This document shows, piece by piece, positions 11,703-22,065 of a stretch of DNA of 64,000 nucleotides. Where the stretch lies: positions 32,548-96,547 of the forward strand of contig JACEEZ010018607.1 in the NCBI GenBank assembly GCA_016584305.1, written 5' to 3'. Every line of letters starts with the position of its first letter. Position 1 is the stretch's first letter. The notes under the pieces were generated by a model. It searched no databases and was not told where the DNA came from. It saw nothing but the letters and a program-made list of their open reading frames with translations. A program made the position numbers and the translations under genes. This DNA is from Chionoecetes opilio. Taxonomy: Eukaryota; Arthropoda; Malacostraca; Decapoda; Majidae.

Positions 11703-11875
11703 GAGATAAGATTTTCATCCTATCTAGACACTTTGCAAGTACCCAACTACAAAGGGTTTTTGACTATACAAAGCGCCGCCACGTCAGCACGAGCTAGGCG
11801 GACTCGAACCGCTGACCAGGGACGCTGCGCATTGCGAACTCACGCGCTACCCAACCTTGCCACCCCCGACGGGCT
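11703..11875 (-). mobile_element. tRNA-derived SINE with a 12-bp target-site duplication
   Basis: GGTTCTAATTAA occurs at 11691-11702 and 11876-11887, exactly flanking the insert. On the minus strand the head reads GGTGGCAAGGTTGGGTAGCG (A-box-like) and then GGTTCGAGTCC (a perfect pol III B box). The rest is a tRNA-unrelated tail. It does not fold into a complete tRNA that I can recognise, so a SINE is preferred over a tRNA gene. Confidence 0.75.
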
Positions 11876-12244
11876 GGTTCTAATTAATTTATCAGATAAC
11901 GAAATATAGCAATGGAAAGCTAATAAAATTGCACTTCTATTGATACCTTTATGATAAAAATTGACTCGCCAAAGTTTAAATGGCGAAGAGTTAAATGAAA
12001 ATTAAGTTCATGCATATTTCTTCATAGTCTCGTAATGGCATTTCTTTAGCGTGTTTTACTGTTTTTTATTTTTATAATATTATAGAACAAACATTTACGA
12101 AGATTACAGTATATCATATATACTGATAAACCAGTCTATATAATTGTCCATAGACCACTATATCTCTTTGTCGGGCGCCCCGCAGGCCCCTATGCAGCCC
12201 CGCAATTCAAAACATTGTCTCGTGCGCAGTTCCAGGTATACAGT

Positions 12245-12505
12245 GGTCTATGCCTAACCTTATAGGTTTTAATAAAACCTAACCTAACCTTATAGGTTTC
12301 AATGAAACCGAACCTAGCTAACCTTAAAGGTTTTAATGAAACCTAACCTAACCTTATAGGTTTTAATGAAACCTAACCTAACCTTAAGGTTTTAATGAAA
12401 CCTAACCTAACCTTATAGGTTTTAATGAACACTAACCTAACCTTAAAGGTTTTAATGAAACCTAACCTAACCTTATAGGTTGTAATGAAACCTAACCTAA
12501 CTTTA
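12245..12505. repeat. Tandem array, ~30-bp unit with TAACC motifs
   Basis: About eight units resemble TAACCTTATAGGTTTTAATG plus AAACCTAACC. A single TATACTTTGTGGTTAA-type unit follows, the same unit that is tandem in the related element at 48740-49090. TAACC is the complement of the arthropod TTAGG motif, but the array is not a pure telomere repeat. Confidence 0.85.
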
Positions 12506-12738
12506 ACCACAAAGTATACTTTTTTTTCTCTTTTTTTTTCTCGCAAAATAAAGCTATCTCCATTAGAACAAGCACCGCTTTATTAGGAAGCGCTATGATC
12601 ATTTGTATCATAACCGCACTCAGGTCTGTATGCATTTTGCTCATCAAAACACAGATCACCGTGTAATAGTTTCGTTGAGCAGCTCAGTGAAATCTGCTGT
12701 GAGCAGAAAAGTGCCCGTGTAATACTGGCTTTACTCAC

Positions 12739-12807
12739 AGGTGGAAAAGATTTGCCACTTCCAGGTCCTGGTCTGTTTGTACAGTTAATAGCAGCACAGC
12801 TTGGCAC
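12739..12807 (-). pseudogene. THAP zinc-finger first-exon relic
   Basis: The minus strand encodes VPSCAAINCTNRPGPGSGKS followed by FPP and then GTGAGT, a canonical splice donor. THAP domains begin MPxCxxxxCxNR...SFxxFP and commonly have an intron at about this point. The first two zinc ligands (C-x4-C) are present. The expected start ATG is GTG here and I find no second THAP exon, so it is a relic. THAP domains occur in host DNA-binding proteins and in P-element- and Kolobok-type transposases. Confidence 0.5.
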
Positions 12808-12951
12808 TGACGAGGCGATAAGCACAACCAGACAGTGGGTACACTCCAGCAACGCGAGCTGCAGAAACAAGGCTTTGTTTTGGTATTGGCAAGATGGCAG
12901 ATAGTTGGAACAGTGCTGAGCCAGGCTTCCGCGATCCATGTGTTATAGATC

Positions 12952-13913
12952 AGTGGTTGTAACATACAGGAAAAGTGCTATGCTCATACTGTCCCTTCTC
13001 CAAATCTACTATTATCCAGTTTGCCTTTAAGTCCACTTCTTGCATTAAACACTTTTGCATCAAGGTTGTTTCAGGCTTCTATGCTTCTATACGGGAAGCT
13101 GTATTTTTTTATGTCCCCTCTTGCATGTTGTCCTTTTCAATTTCTTCTCACAACCTCTTGCACTTCTATCGTCCCACACAAACAGATCTTCTCTATCAAT
13201 TTTTTCCAGACCCATTGATACTCTATACACTGCATAAAATCTCCCCTTTCTCTTCTTTCTCAAGAGTTGGGAGTTTTAGCTTGAAAGTCTTTCTTCATAT
13301 GGTAAATCTCTCAGGCTTGGAGCCATTTTTGTGGCTGCTTTTTGTATTCTCTCAATCTTCCTTATATCTTTTTTTTTATGTGGGGACCAAATCACTCCCG
13401 CATATTCCAACCTTGGTCGAATCAAGGATGTTATCAATTTCTTATTATAAATTTTCTTAATCATCTTTTCATCCAGATATTTGAATGCCATTCTTTATAT
13501 TCCTCAGAAAATTGATATGTATATCCTGTGATCTTGTTTTAGCTTATCAGGTGACAAATTATCTGTAATCCATACTCCCAGATCTTTCGACCTTTGTTTT
13601 GATTATCCATTCATTTCCCATCGAATACTTTCCTCTCTGTCTCTTTTTGCTACTGCCCATTTCCATCACTTACACTTTTTAGCTTTAAACTCCATTCCCA
13701 TAATTGACCCCAAATCTAAAAAATCTTATCTAGACCCTTTTGAAATCCTCACAGCCCTCTTTACTTTCTACTTTTCTTAGTAATCATCATCAGCAAATAA
13801 CCTCATATAACTGTTTTTTCCCCTCTTGTCATATCATTTACATAGACCAAGAACATCACTGGGGCCAATACTGATCCTTGAGGAACTCCACTTACACACT
13901 CCCACCATTCTAC
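12952..13913 (-). pseudogene. LINE-A copy 3: C-terminal third of ORF2
   Basis: The minus strand gives the post-palm part of the RT protein: KYLDEKMIKKIYNKKLITSL, RPRLEYAGVIWSPHKKKDI, RKIERIQKAATKMAPSLRDL and PYEERL, and further left the same C terminus as copy 1. It is 5'-truncated at 13913 (before the FADD motif end of the RT) and abuts a fragment of another element. Several frameshifts are present. Confidence 0.8.
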
Positions 13914-14050
13914 AGTACCCTCCCGAGTTTCACGCTATGCGAGTTTTGTGATCCGCGAGTTTTGCGCTGAGTCCTAAATTTTTACCACCCCGACTTTCAC
14001 GCATTATCCCCCCCGAGTTTCGCGCTGCTTCGTACACTTTTTTTTCTTCT
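13914..14050. mobile_element. Fragment of a Tigger-like element end
   Basis: The sequence starts CAGTACCCTCCCGAGTTTCAC and repeats CGAGTTTCGCGC-like strings (13923, 13959, 14019), in the style of Tigger termini that lie beside TA. Only one end is seen, wedged between two LINE-A copies. Confidence 0.3.
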
Positions 14051-17010
14051 TTTTTGGGGGTTTATTTACCTGTTGTATTTACCTAGTTGTAAAATACAGG
14101 AAAAGAGCTATGCTCGTACTGCCCCGTCTCCAAATCTAATATTATCCAGTTTGCCTTTGAAGTCCAGAAACTTCTTGCATTAATCACTTTTGCATCAAGG
14201 TTGTTCCAGGCTTTTTATGCTTCTATACGGGAAGCTGTATTTTGTTTTGTCCCTCTTGCATGTTGTCCTTTTCAATTTCTTCTCATGACCTCTTGCATTT
14301 CTATCGTCCACACACAAACAGATCTTCCTTATCAATTTTTTCCAGACCCATTGATGCTCTATACATGCTAAAAAATCTCCCCTTTTTTTCTTTTCTCAAG
14401 AGTTGGGAGTTTTAGTCTAGAAAGACTTTCCTCATATGTTAAATCTTTCAGGCTTGGACCCAAAATTTTTGCGGCTGCTCTTTGTATTCTCTCAATCTTC
14501 CTTATATCCTTCTTTTTATTGTGGTGACCAAATCACTGCCGCATATTTCCAACCTTGGTCGAATCAAAGATGTTATCAATTTCTTAATCATCTCTTCATC
14601 CAGATATTTGAATGACATTTTATATTCCTCAGCAACTGGTATGTATCTCCAGTGATCTTGTTTATATGCTTCTCAGGTGACAAATTATCTGTAATCCACA
14701 CTCCCAGATCTTTTTCGACCTTTGTTTGATTATCCATTAATTTCCCATCGAAAACTTTCCTCTCTGTCTCTTTTGTACTGCCCATTTCATCACTTTACAC
14801 TTTTTAACTTTAAACTCCATTTCCCATAGTTAAACTCCATCTAAAAATCTTATCTAGACCCTTTTTGTAAATCCTCAAGTCCTCTTTACTTTCTACTTTT
14901 CTTAGTAATTTAGTATCATCAGCGAATAAACTCATACAACTGTTCACTCCCTCTGTCATATAAATTTACATAGACCAAGAACATCACTGGGGCAAATCTG
15001 ATCCTTGAGGAACCCCATTTATCACACTGCCCCATTCTGACTTCTGATTTTTTATTACTGTTCTCATCTCTCTGTTGCTCAAAAGTCTTCCATCCACTTC
15101 AGAAAAAACCACCCTTCAATCCTCCTACGTTCTAGCTTCCGGGAGCAGTCTCTTATGAGGTACCTTGTCAAATGCCTTCTTTAGGTCCAAGTATATGCAA
15201 TCGACCCACCCCTCTCTTTCCTGTGTCACATCAATCACTCTCGAGTAAAAGCTTAATAAATTCGTTGTACATGACTTTCCTCCTCTAAATCCAAACTGGC
15301 CACCTGCGAGTGTGTTTAAACTCTCCCCAAATATTTCAACCATCGTCCTTCCACAATTTTTTTAACATTTTTGCCACTACACTTGTTAATGATATGGCCT
15401 GTAATTTAATGTTTTTCTTTGTCTCCTCCTTTGTGAATTGGCACAAATTTTCTCTTTTCCAATCAAGCGGGACTCTGCTCTCCTTGAGTGAAACTCTCAA
15501 TACACTATGTAACTTTCCTGCTAGTTGGTTACTGCACTCTTTCATTATCCAATTCGACACTCTATCTGGACCCGGGCTTTTTTCACATCTTGACTTTCCA
15601 TTAGCCTTTTTACTTCTATTTCGTCTACTTTTATGTCTTCCATTATATTTTCTTTTGATATTATATTTTTAGTTTTAAATTCACTTTCTTTTTGTAAATA
15701 CAGTTTGTAAGCACTTATTCATTACCTCAGCCTGTTGTAATGCATCTTCGTAACACTAGCCTTCTACCTTCAGCTTATCTATTCCTTCCTTGTTTTTCAT
15801 TTTTCCATTTATATATATATATATTCATAGAAAAGTTTCGGTTCGTTCTTACATTTTTTTATTATATTTCTCTCATAGTTACTTCTTCTTCTCTCGGGAT
15901 TCTTAATATTCATTTCTAGTTATTTTGTACTTCTCCCAAAGGTTGATACCTTTCCTTTTTTCCTCCAACTATTCCAATTTTTTTCTCTTTCTAGTCTTGC
16001 TAATTCACAAATTTTTTGTTAAACCATTCATTCTTTTTCTTTTCTCTGATAAACTATCCTTGGAACATAACTATTATTCCTTCTGTGTAAATTCGGGTGA
16101 ACTCATCCCATTTTTTCTGGGTACTCCTTGTTGCATGGAAACTACTCCAGTCTGTCTCTCCGAAAAATGTTCTTATCCGTCAAAGTTGCTTTTCCATAAT
16201 TTTCTTCCTATCTTGTTCTTCTCTTCTCCCTTTTTTTGCCACATTTACTTCAAATTCAATAAGTACATGGTCACTCTTTCCAAGTGGGGACTGATAATTA
16301 TAATTTACTTTACTAATTACTTCCAGTTCTTTCGTCAATAGTAGATCTAGTCTTGATGGTTCTTCGCTACCTCCCGAATCTTGTATTCTCTTTAATCCAC
16401 TGAGTCATAATGTTATTCATTACCAGATCCAACAATGTACCACCCCATGAGTTTCTCCTCCTTCAGTATACCATTCTTCCCAGCAAACTTCTTTGCAGTT
16501 AAAATCTCCCATCAAAATTATGGTTTCACAATTTTCCATCATATTCTTTAAACATTGCTTGTGTCTCTTATCATGTCTCCATAATCCTCTTTTCCCCAGG
16601 AATTTGTCTTAGGTGGAATGTATACGAGTACTAAGTCTCTTATTCTTCCTTTTTTCATCACCAACTCTACCTTTAACACCCCTGCCATACCTTCTCCTTT
16701 TTCCACATTAACTACTTTCCACATCCTTCCTTGGATGTGATGTGAATGGTGTTAAAACATCATTTAAACACCAAATTAACCACCTCCCTTTTTCTGATTT
16801 CTGTTTTGCTCCATACATTATATTGGGCCCTCCCACAACCCTTTCACATGCTCAGAATCTCTCAGCTTCGTTTCTAAATAAACCAGTATTTGGTTTCTTG
16901 GCTCTCAGGTAATCATTTACTTCTGTTAATGTTGACACTAGCCCATTTATATTTGTGTACAATACACGCCATCCTTTTTCATTTCCTCTGAACTGTTTCT
17001 CTTACTCTTT
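14051..17010 (-). pseudogene. LINE-A copy 4: ORF2 (APE endonuclease + reverse transcriptase), nearly complete
   Basis: Reading right to left on the minus strand: endonuclease N terminus RVLYTNINGLVS (~16985), LVLVYIPPKTNSWGKEDYG (~16640), MGDFNCKEVCWEEW (~16515), LGKSDHVLIEFEV (~16275); then RT blocks DWKRENLCQFTKEETKK (~15460), SLTSVVAKML, GGQFGFRGGKSCTTNLL (~15300), VDCIYLDLKKAFDKVPHKR (~15190), a SLFADD active-site motif (~14925-14940), LRNIKCHSNIW, and the C-terminal tail seen in copy 1. GDFN and SDH are catalytic endonuclease motifs and FADD is the RT metal-binding motif. These enzymes nick DNA and reverse-transcribe their own RNA at the target. Frameshifts break it throughout. The 3' end carries repeated TTTACCTAGTTGTA units. 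Confidence 0.85.
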
Positions 17011-17934
17011 CTTTTTAGATACCACTTCTGCAGTTTTTGTCCCAAAAAATCTCCAATAGAATTTCTGTTTTTCCTCTTCCGTTCTCAATTCGTTATTTTC
17101 TTTTGCTTCTTTAAACAGTACATTCAAACTGGGTCTTTCTTCCTTATTTCAATCTTTTCTTTTCCATATTTTCTTTATTCTTCTGTCTTTGCCAGTTTCC
17201 ATGCCTTAGACCCTATATCTTGTGCTGTAGCTTTGACCTAAACTAACTTTTAAGGGGGGGGGCCCCTTCCTCCCCCATATTTGCCTAACCTATGTATCTC
17301 TTCTATTTCTTCTATCTTCGTATTTTCTTCTATACTTTAAATATTTTTTTGCCACTTTTTTTCTTCCTCTTCTCTTATGTTTTCTTTGGGCAGCACTTTT
17401 TTCTTTAAAACCAAAATAATGACATTTCTTTTTGTCCACTGTATCTCTTAAATAAATTTTCTTTTTGTTTGATCACTTTGACTACTTCTTTGGTCAGATT
17501 TTTCTATTCATTTCTTGATTTCTATTATTTGACGTAAGCTTTCTTGGTCTTTTTTTTTTTCTATCTTCCATGCTTTTTTCATCTTTCATTTCCTCTTGTG
17601 TCATTTTCAATTTCTTACGTACTGAATTCATTTCTGCATGCATTTTCACTACCTTTTCGTCGTCTTGTTTACAATTCAGGTCATCCACCATTTTTAGTAT
17701 AGTATTATCATTTTCCAAAACAATCACTTTTCCCTTTTCCATCTTTTCTAGTTTTTCATCATCTCGTGTACTAAATCCTCTAGCATTATAACTCTCCTCT
17801 GATTCATTTTAATCCCTAATAAATCTTTTTCTTTAGTGTCAAAGCCATCAAAAGGCGTCCTGGAGTTTTCCTCCATCTTGTTTACTTTTTCACTTCTAAT
17901 TTTTTTCACTTTTGGATCAATCATTTTAAGACGG
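17011..17934 (-). pseudogene. LINE-A copy 4: ORF1-like region and 5' end
   Basis: The minus strand holds a lysine/glutamate-rich stretch at 17494-17742 (KMVDDLNCKQDDEKVVKMHA, KKLKMTQEEMKDEK), predicted coiled coil by its heptad-like charge pattern, as in many LINE ORF1 RNA-binding proteins. No zinc knuckle could be read with confidence. The exact 5' border is unclear; LINE-like base composition ends near 17930. Confidence 0.5.
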
Positions 17935-18630
17935 GACTATTTCACTGCACAGCTCTCACCTGTACGTACTCTAGGTCTCCTTGGGTCCTCTGCCCTCTGC
18001 GTCCTTGTTTGGTCACAGCAGCCAGTCACCATAGCCAGTTGTGGAGGAGCCTTTGTGGTGCCCGAAGCTTCGAAGCAAGGCGGTTCAATGAAGCACCACC
18101 ACAAGGGGCACACCTTCTTCACGGCCACGCACAGGAGTCACGGGACCGTCTGGTATATAACGAGGATGGGACCGGGACAGGGGGGAGATTCCTGCGACTG
18201 CACTTACACTCCACACACCACTCACGGAGCTACGGACCTCACCTACGCCCTGGTCATCCTCCTCCTTGTCTACCTGTATGGGTTACAGGGAGCTACGGAC
18301 CTCACCTACGCCCTGGCCAGCCCCCCTCGTCTACCCGTATGGGTTACAGGGAGCTACGGACCTCACCTACGCCCTGGCCAGCCGCCTCATCTACCTGCAT
18401 GGGTTACGAGGCTTAGTAACCCTACGACTCGTCCTCCTGGTTCGGTTCTGCTTCACACGTCCTCCACGTACGTTATCTTCCTTGTGGCAACGTATTATTG
18501 TTTGTGATCCAGCGACCCGTGTACTTTATTGACATATGTTGGTGACGGCTAATTAATGTTAAGGAAAGGGCAAAGTTACGGTGTGTTTACTTAACTTGAG
18601 CCTGTGACAGCGTGAGTCAATAATTGGTGA
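17935..18630 (+). mobile_element. Probable Gypsy-type LTR end with internal tandem repeat
   Basis: The region ends at ATTGGTGACCTCGGAGTGACC (18629 on), which resembles the TGGTGACCCCGA primer-binding context of many Gypsy elements, and is followed by a gag remnant. A TATATAA box lies near 18152. A unit of about 62 bp (GGAGCTACGGACCTCACCTA ... TATGGGTTACA) is repeated three times at 18226-18412. The 5' border and the partner LTR are not found. Long frames here are likely artefacts of GC-rich repeats. Confidence 0.4.
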
Positions 18631-18680
18631 CCTCGGAGTGACCTGTGAAGCCCCACGTTGAATAGTGAACTGTGAAGTGA

Positions 18681-19270
18681 GTGACATGGCGAACTGAGCG
18701 GTTGCAATTACCGTCTTTCCACCACAATGTACAGGATTGGCTGCTGCCGTCCAGGGCTACCTGGCTAACACCTCGGCCAACGACAACAAAAATTAAACGC
18801 TGTTGTCTGTGCCTTGCCTACCGAAGTAGCCACACTCGTACAAAGCACAATCACCTCGCCCACTCCAACAGATTCGCGGCTCTAAAGAGTGCTCTGTTAG
18901 TTGTGTACCGAAGACCAGTCCACCATCATCTACAGGAGCTGCAAACCATCACTTTGGGGGACATGAGGCCGTCTATTCTGTGGCAGCAGATGCAAACTAA
19001 TTAATATACAGTGCAACACGTCATTGCCAACAGCAGTGCTTTGATCCATGTTTCTTCAGAAGTTGCCTTGGGAGGTAAGAGTTGCTCTGTCCTCTTTTGA
19101 TGATTCTATCTATTATTACATTCATCTCTGCAGCCGATCGAATGATATCACAATTGTCAGACCGTACTCATTCTACCGCACTTGCACCGAATCCAGCATT
19201 ATCCAATGTTGTAAATACTTTCTCCACCGATAGAATTCTGCCGATAGTTGCCGATAGAATACACTGATAG
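18681..19270 (+). pseudogene. Gypsy-like gag remnant
   Basis: The colinear fragments LQELQTITLGDMRPSILWQQM (18930-18992), LFLQKLPWEVRVALSS (19049-19095) and, after a frameshift, ISAADRMIS (~19127) match the order of the Gypsy Gag capsid-like region (LGDxRPSxLLRRM..., FLQRLPxxVRxxL, AADRI). Gag packages element RNA in cytoplasmic particles. The pol gene is absent downstream, so the element is truncated. No sequence is restored here. Confidence 0.65.
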
Positions 19271-20680
19271 TTCTGCTAGAATTGAGTTAGGCTATTTCTT
19301 CTCTTCAAATAAAGAAAACCTTAATTCCCACTAGATTTCAAGGCCTGATAGAGATTTGAATAGATGATCATTTATATGCAGAGTTTGAGGCTTTGTTCTT
19401 AATATTTCCCTTTTTTCCTTTGACTTAGAAATTTTCGTGCATTATTTAACAATTTTCTGCTTTCCTGCAACTTGGAAAAACATTGTAAATGGAGTTTGCT
19501 AGCATATTAAGGGTTACTTGCTTTTATAGTATCATGAACAACCACTCAAAAATACTGATCACCCACTTCTTGCAGCTCAGTTCACCAAGATAGATTAGAT
19601 ATTAGATAGCAAGCTGTTCTGTAGCCACACACCATTATAAAGCACCAAATAAACTGTCCCTCTGTAGAAAGTTTTTAAAAAGTTTTAAAAGTTATTTCAA
19701 ATTTCCATGCATGCATAGCAACCTTTGCTGTACAATTATCCTAATAATACACACATGGAACTTCTGGACAGGTCAATAGTGGTTCATTTTGACAGGAATT
19801 TGTGATATTGAGGCACCGGACCCAAAAAACACGCAGCAGTCAAACACTCTTCACAGTTGTGAATGACTGTGCAATTATCTGCAAGTAAAAATAGAGGCAG
19901 CACAATGCAAAATACAGTAGAATGCAAATACATTGAGCTTAATCTGTATACACAGTATGAACTAGCTCCCCACAGCATAAATCTTTGTTTCAACTGGATA
20001 TGCAGAGATCATAATATATCCTTTACCTACAACAAATAAACAATAGAACAATACCAACAATGTCTGTGCCCTTCCCTATCAGTCCTATACCTTATATCTC
20101 TTTCCATCATCTCTTCCTTCCTCTTGTCCATCACTTTGTCCTTTCCTCCACTATGCTATGAATTTTCTCATCTAATATGGGGAGAATTTTTTTTCTTCTA
20201 TTTCGTTATTCCCCTTCCTTCAATCTGCCATATCCTGCTCCCATCTCAATTTCATGTCTGCCTGAGCCAGATACTCAGCCTGCTCCTCAGGATGGTATTC
20301 AATACTATAGAAACACAGAAAAAGGATTTCATAACTTTATAACTATTTTCTCATATTGCTCATATTCTCAGGGCAGCTACCTCATTTAACACTTCTTCCA
20401 TCTCCTCCTAACATTTGCTCACCACTGACAAGCTGAACAATATCTTACTCAAACACTGCATCATGCCCTGTAATGCCAGTGCTCCCACAATTACCTCTCT
20501 CACCAAATTAGCCTTAATTTGTTTGTCTTCTTCCTGTTATTGCAGCTTTAGGTGAGGCAGCAGGGGATGCCAAGCAGGCTTGATTGTATAGATTGCTATT
20601 TTCTCCCAGGCCACACATAGCAGGTCAATGGTATCTTTTATTTGCAACTGTTACCAAAATTTCTTCACTGTCATCAATGC
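19271..20680. other. Unassigned, mostly AT- or pyrimidine-rich DNA
   Basis: I see no gene, RNA or element ends. The part at 20060-20420 is C/T-rich. Short frames in it lack any domain signature. Confidence 0.5.
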
Positions 20681-21169
20681 CTACCGTAGATAACACTTTA
20701 GTCGCCAGCTGCAATAATGTCGCCAGCCACCAAATATTACGAATTATAGCATCACTACTGATTTTTATGTGCCACTGAAGATGATACACAGTAGTTTATA
20801 TCATGACTGTATAATCTACCCTGTTTCAGCATTGTTTTATGCTTTATATCTGCAAGTATATACGGTTTCAAATTTCGCTACTCGTTTTTTTTCCGTGCGA
20901 CGACGACGGTGGCGGGAGGACACTCAGAAAATAAACACTAATTGCCGACCTTAGTGTTGGTCGCCACTCTGGTGATATTTTGGTCATTTGTTCATTTATA
21001 GCCATAATATGATACAGATGAAGACACAAAATGTCACAGACTCTCCAGATAGCCCCTTCTAACTTTCCTGAAATCATGGATGTAGAAATGTAAGTATTAA
21101 TGCCACCAGACATCTGTACATCGAAAAAAAAAAACACTGTCCTGGTGACTTTAGTGATATCTACGGTAG
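20681..21169. mobile_element. MITE family 'CCGTAGATA', copy A (489 bp)
   Basis: The ends CTACCGTAGATAACACT and, reverse complemented, ACTACCGTAGATATCACT form TIRs. The interior matches, in the opposite orientation, 45027-45528 and parts of 46675-49507 (shared: TGACAAATTTTTGG-like, TCCTCCCGCC, CAAATTTCGCTAC). No coding capacity. Confidence 0.75.
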
Positions 21170-21520
21170 TGACTTGTTGGTCCCCCTGCTGGTTGGTCTC
21201 TCCTGCCTGGTCAGTGTTCCTTGCCTAGTCTGTTTGGTTACCATTGTCGCTTACTTCGGCCACCTCCTTTAGTTCAACTATGCTCTCCATTAGCCTTCTC
21301 ATTTTTTTATGAATCACAGCACTGAAGTAAAGTTTGACAAGAGGTTAATTCCTGGTCCAGTGGTTGTAATTGAGATGTCGTGTTTCAGGGAAGAAACTGT
21401 ACAAGCACATTAGGGTGGCAGTCAATCCAGATTTTTTTCTTCTTTGATTTCATATACTGTGGATTGCAGTACATTAAACTGTTTAAAAATGTCACACTTT
21501 GTACCCTTTCAATAATTATC
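21170..21520. other. Unassigned spacer
   Basis: No recognised feature. A short minus-strand frame (MRRLMESIVELKEVAEV, ~21300-21230) is charged and helical but too short to place. Confidence 0.4.
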
Positions 21521-21955
21521 TAGTCCTTTCTTGTGCTTATTATTGGTCTACTTCTTCCAAACTTTCACAGAATCCTTCAAATATATATAAAACGTTCATA
21601 TAAAATGGGAAGGAAATGGCCAGTTTGCTAACTAGGGTAACACAGAAGATGAAATATGCAGTTTAGGTTAGCTTAGGTGAGGCTTAGATTATATTAAGTA
21701 CGGTAATGTTTGGAGTAGTTTAGGTTTAGGTCAGGTCTAGGTCAAGTTGGGTAGGTTAGATGTGTAGGTCTATTATTAGGCTACTATTAAAACTCGCAAA
21801 TCTAACCTAACTATTTAAACTAAACCTAGTTCTACTTCCTCTACTTCCCCCCCCCCCCCTCCCTCCCCACTTTATATTAACGTTTCATATGTATAATATG
21901 AAGGGTTCTGTGAAAGTTTGGAAGCAAACCAATAAAATAAATGATGGAAAGGACT
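21521..21955. mobile_element. MITE with ~90-bp inverted ends
   Basis: TCCAAACTTTCACAGAATCC (~21557) is mirrored by TTCTGTGAAAGTTTGGA (~21905), and the outer GTCCTTTC is mirrored by GAAAGGAC. The interior has scattered TTAGGTT and AACCTAA strings and a C-run near 21847. Non-coding. Confidence 0.65.
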
Positions 21956-22065
21956 CTAAGTCTAGACATTAACCAAAAAGATCATCAAAATCTATCAGAA
22001 AAATTGCCTCTTTCTTAATTTAGAAAAAAGGTGATGCTGAGAAACCGTGCATGAAGCCATATAGC

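Larger units (their letters stand above)
10953..12580. mobile_element. Foldback element D1 with long internal inverted arms
   Basis: The left end (GGACGAGAGTTT... GGAGATAGTTTATTTTGCGC) is mirrored at 12541-12575 (CGCAAAATAAAGCTATCTCC). Inside, arms of about 370 bp pair: roughly 11108-11480 with 11882-12255 (shared landmarks CATAGACCACTGTATACC, CTTCGTAAATGTTTGTTC, ACTCTTCGCCATTT). The centre holds smaller palindromes built on CATCAATCGGG and a SINE. A ~30-bp array fills the right side. A relative is at 48265-49424. Non-coding. Confidence 0.7.

Noticed and set aside
12583..12939. 118-residue minus-strand frame as an intact Cys-rich protein
   Set aside because: Only a short THAP exon-like part is meaningful; the frame reads through a splice-donor-like site into unrelated residues.
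17836..18507. 223-residue plus-strand frame as a host secreted or membrane protein
   Set aside because: It spans the LINE 5' edge and a GC-rich 62-bp direct repeat; all three frames remain open there and no domain is visible.
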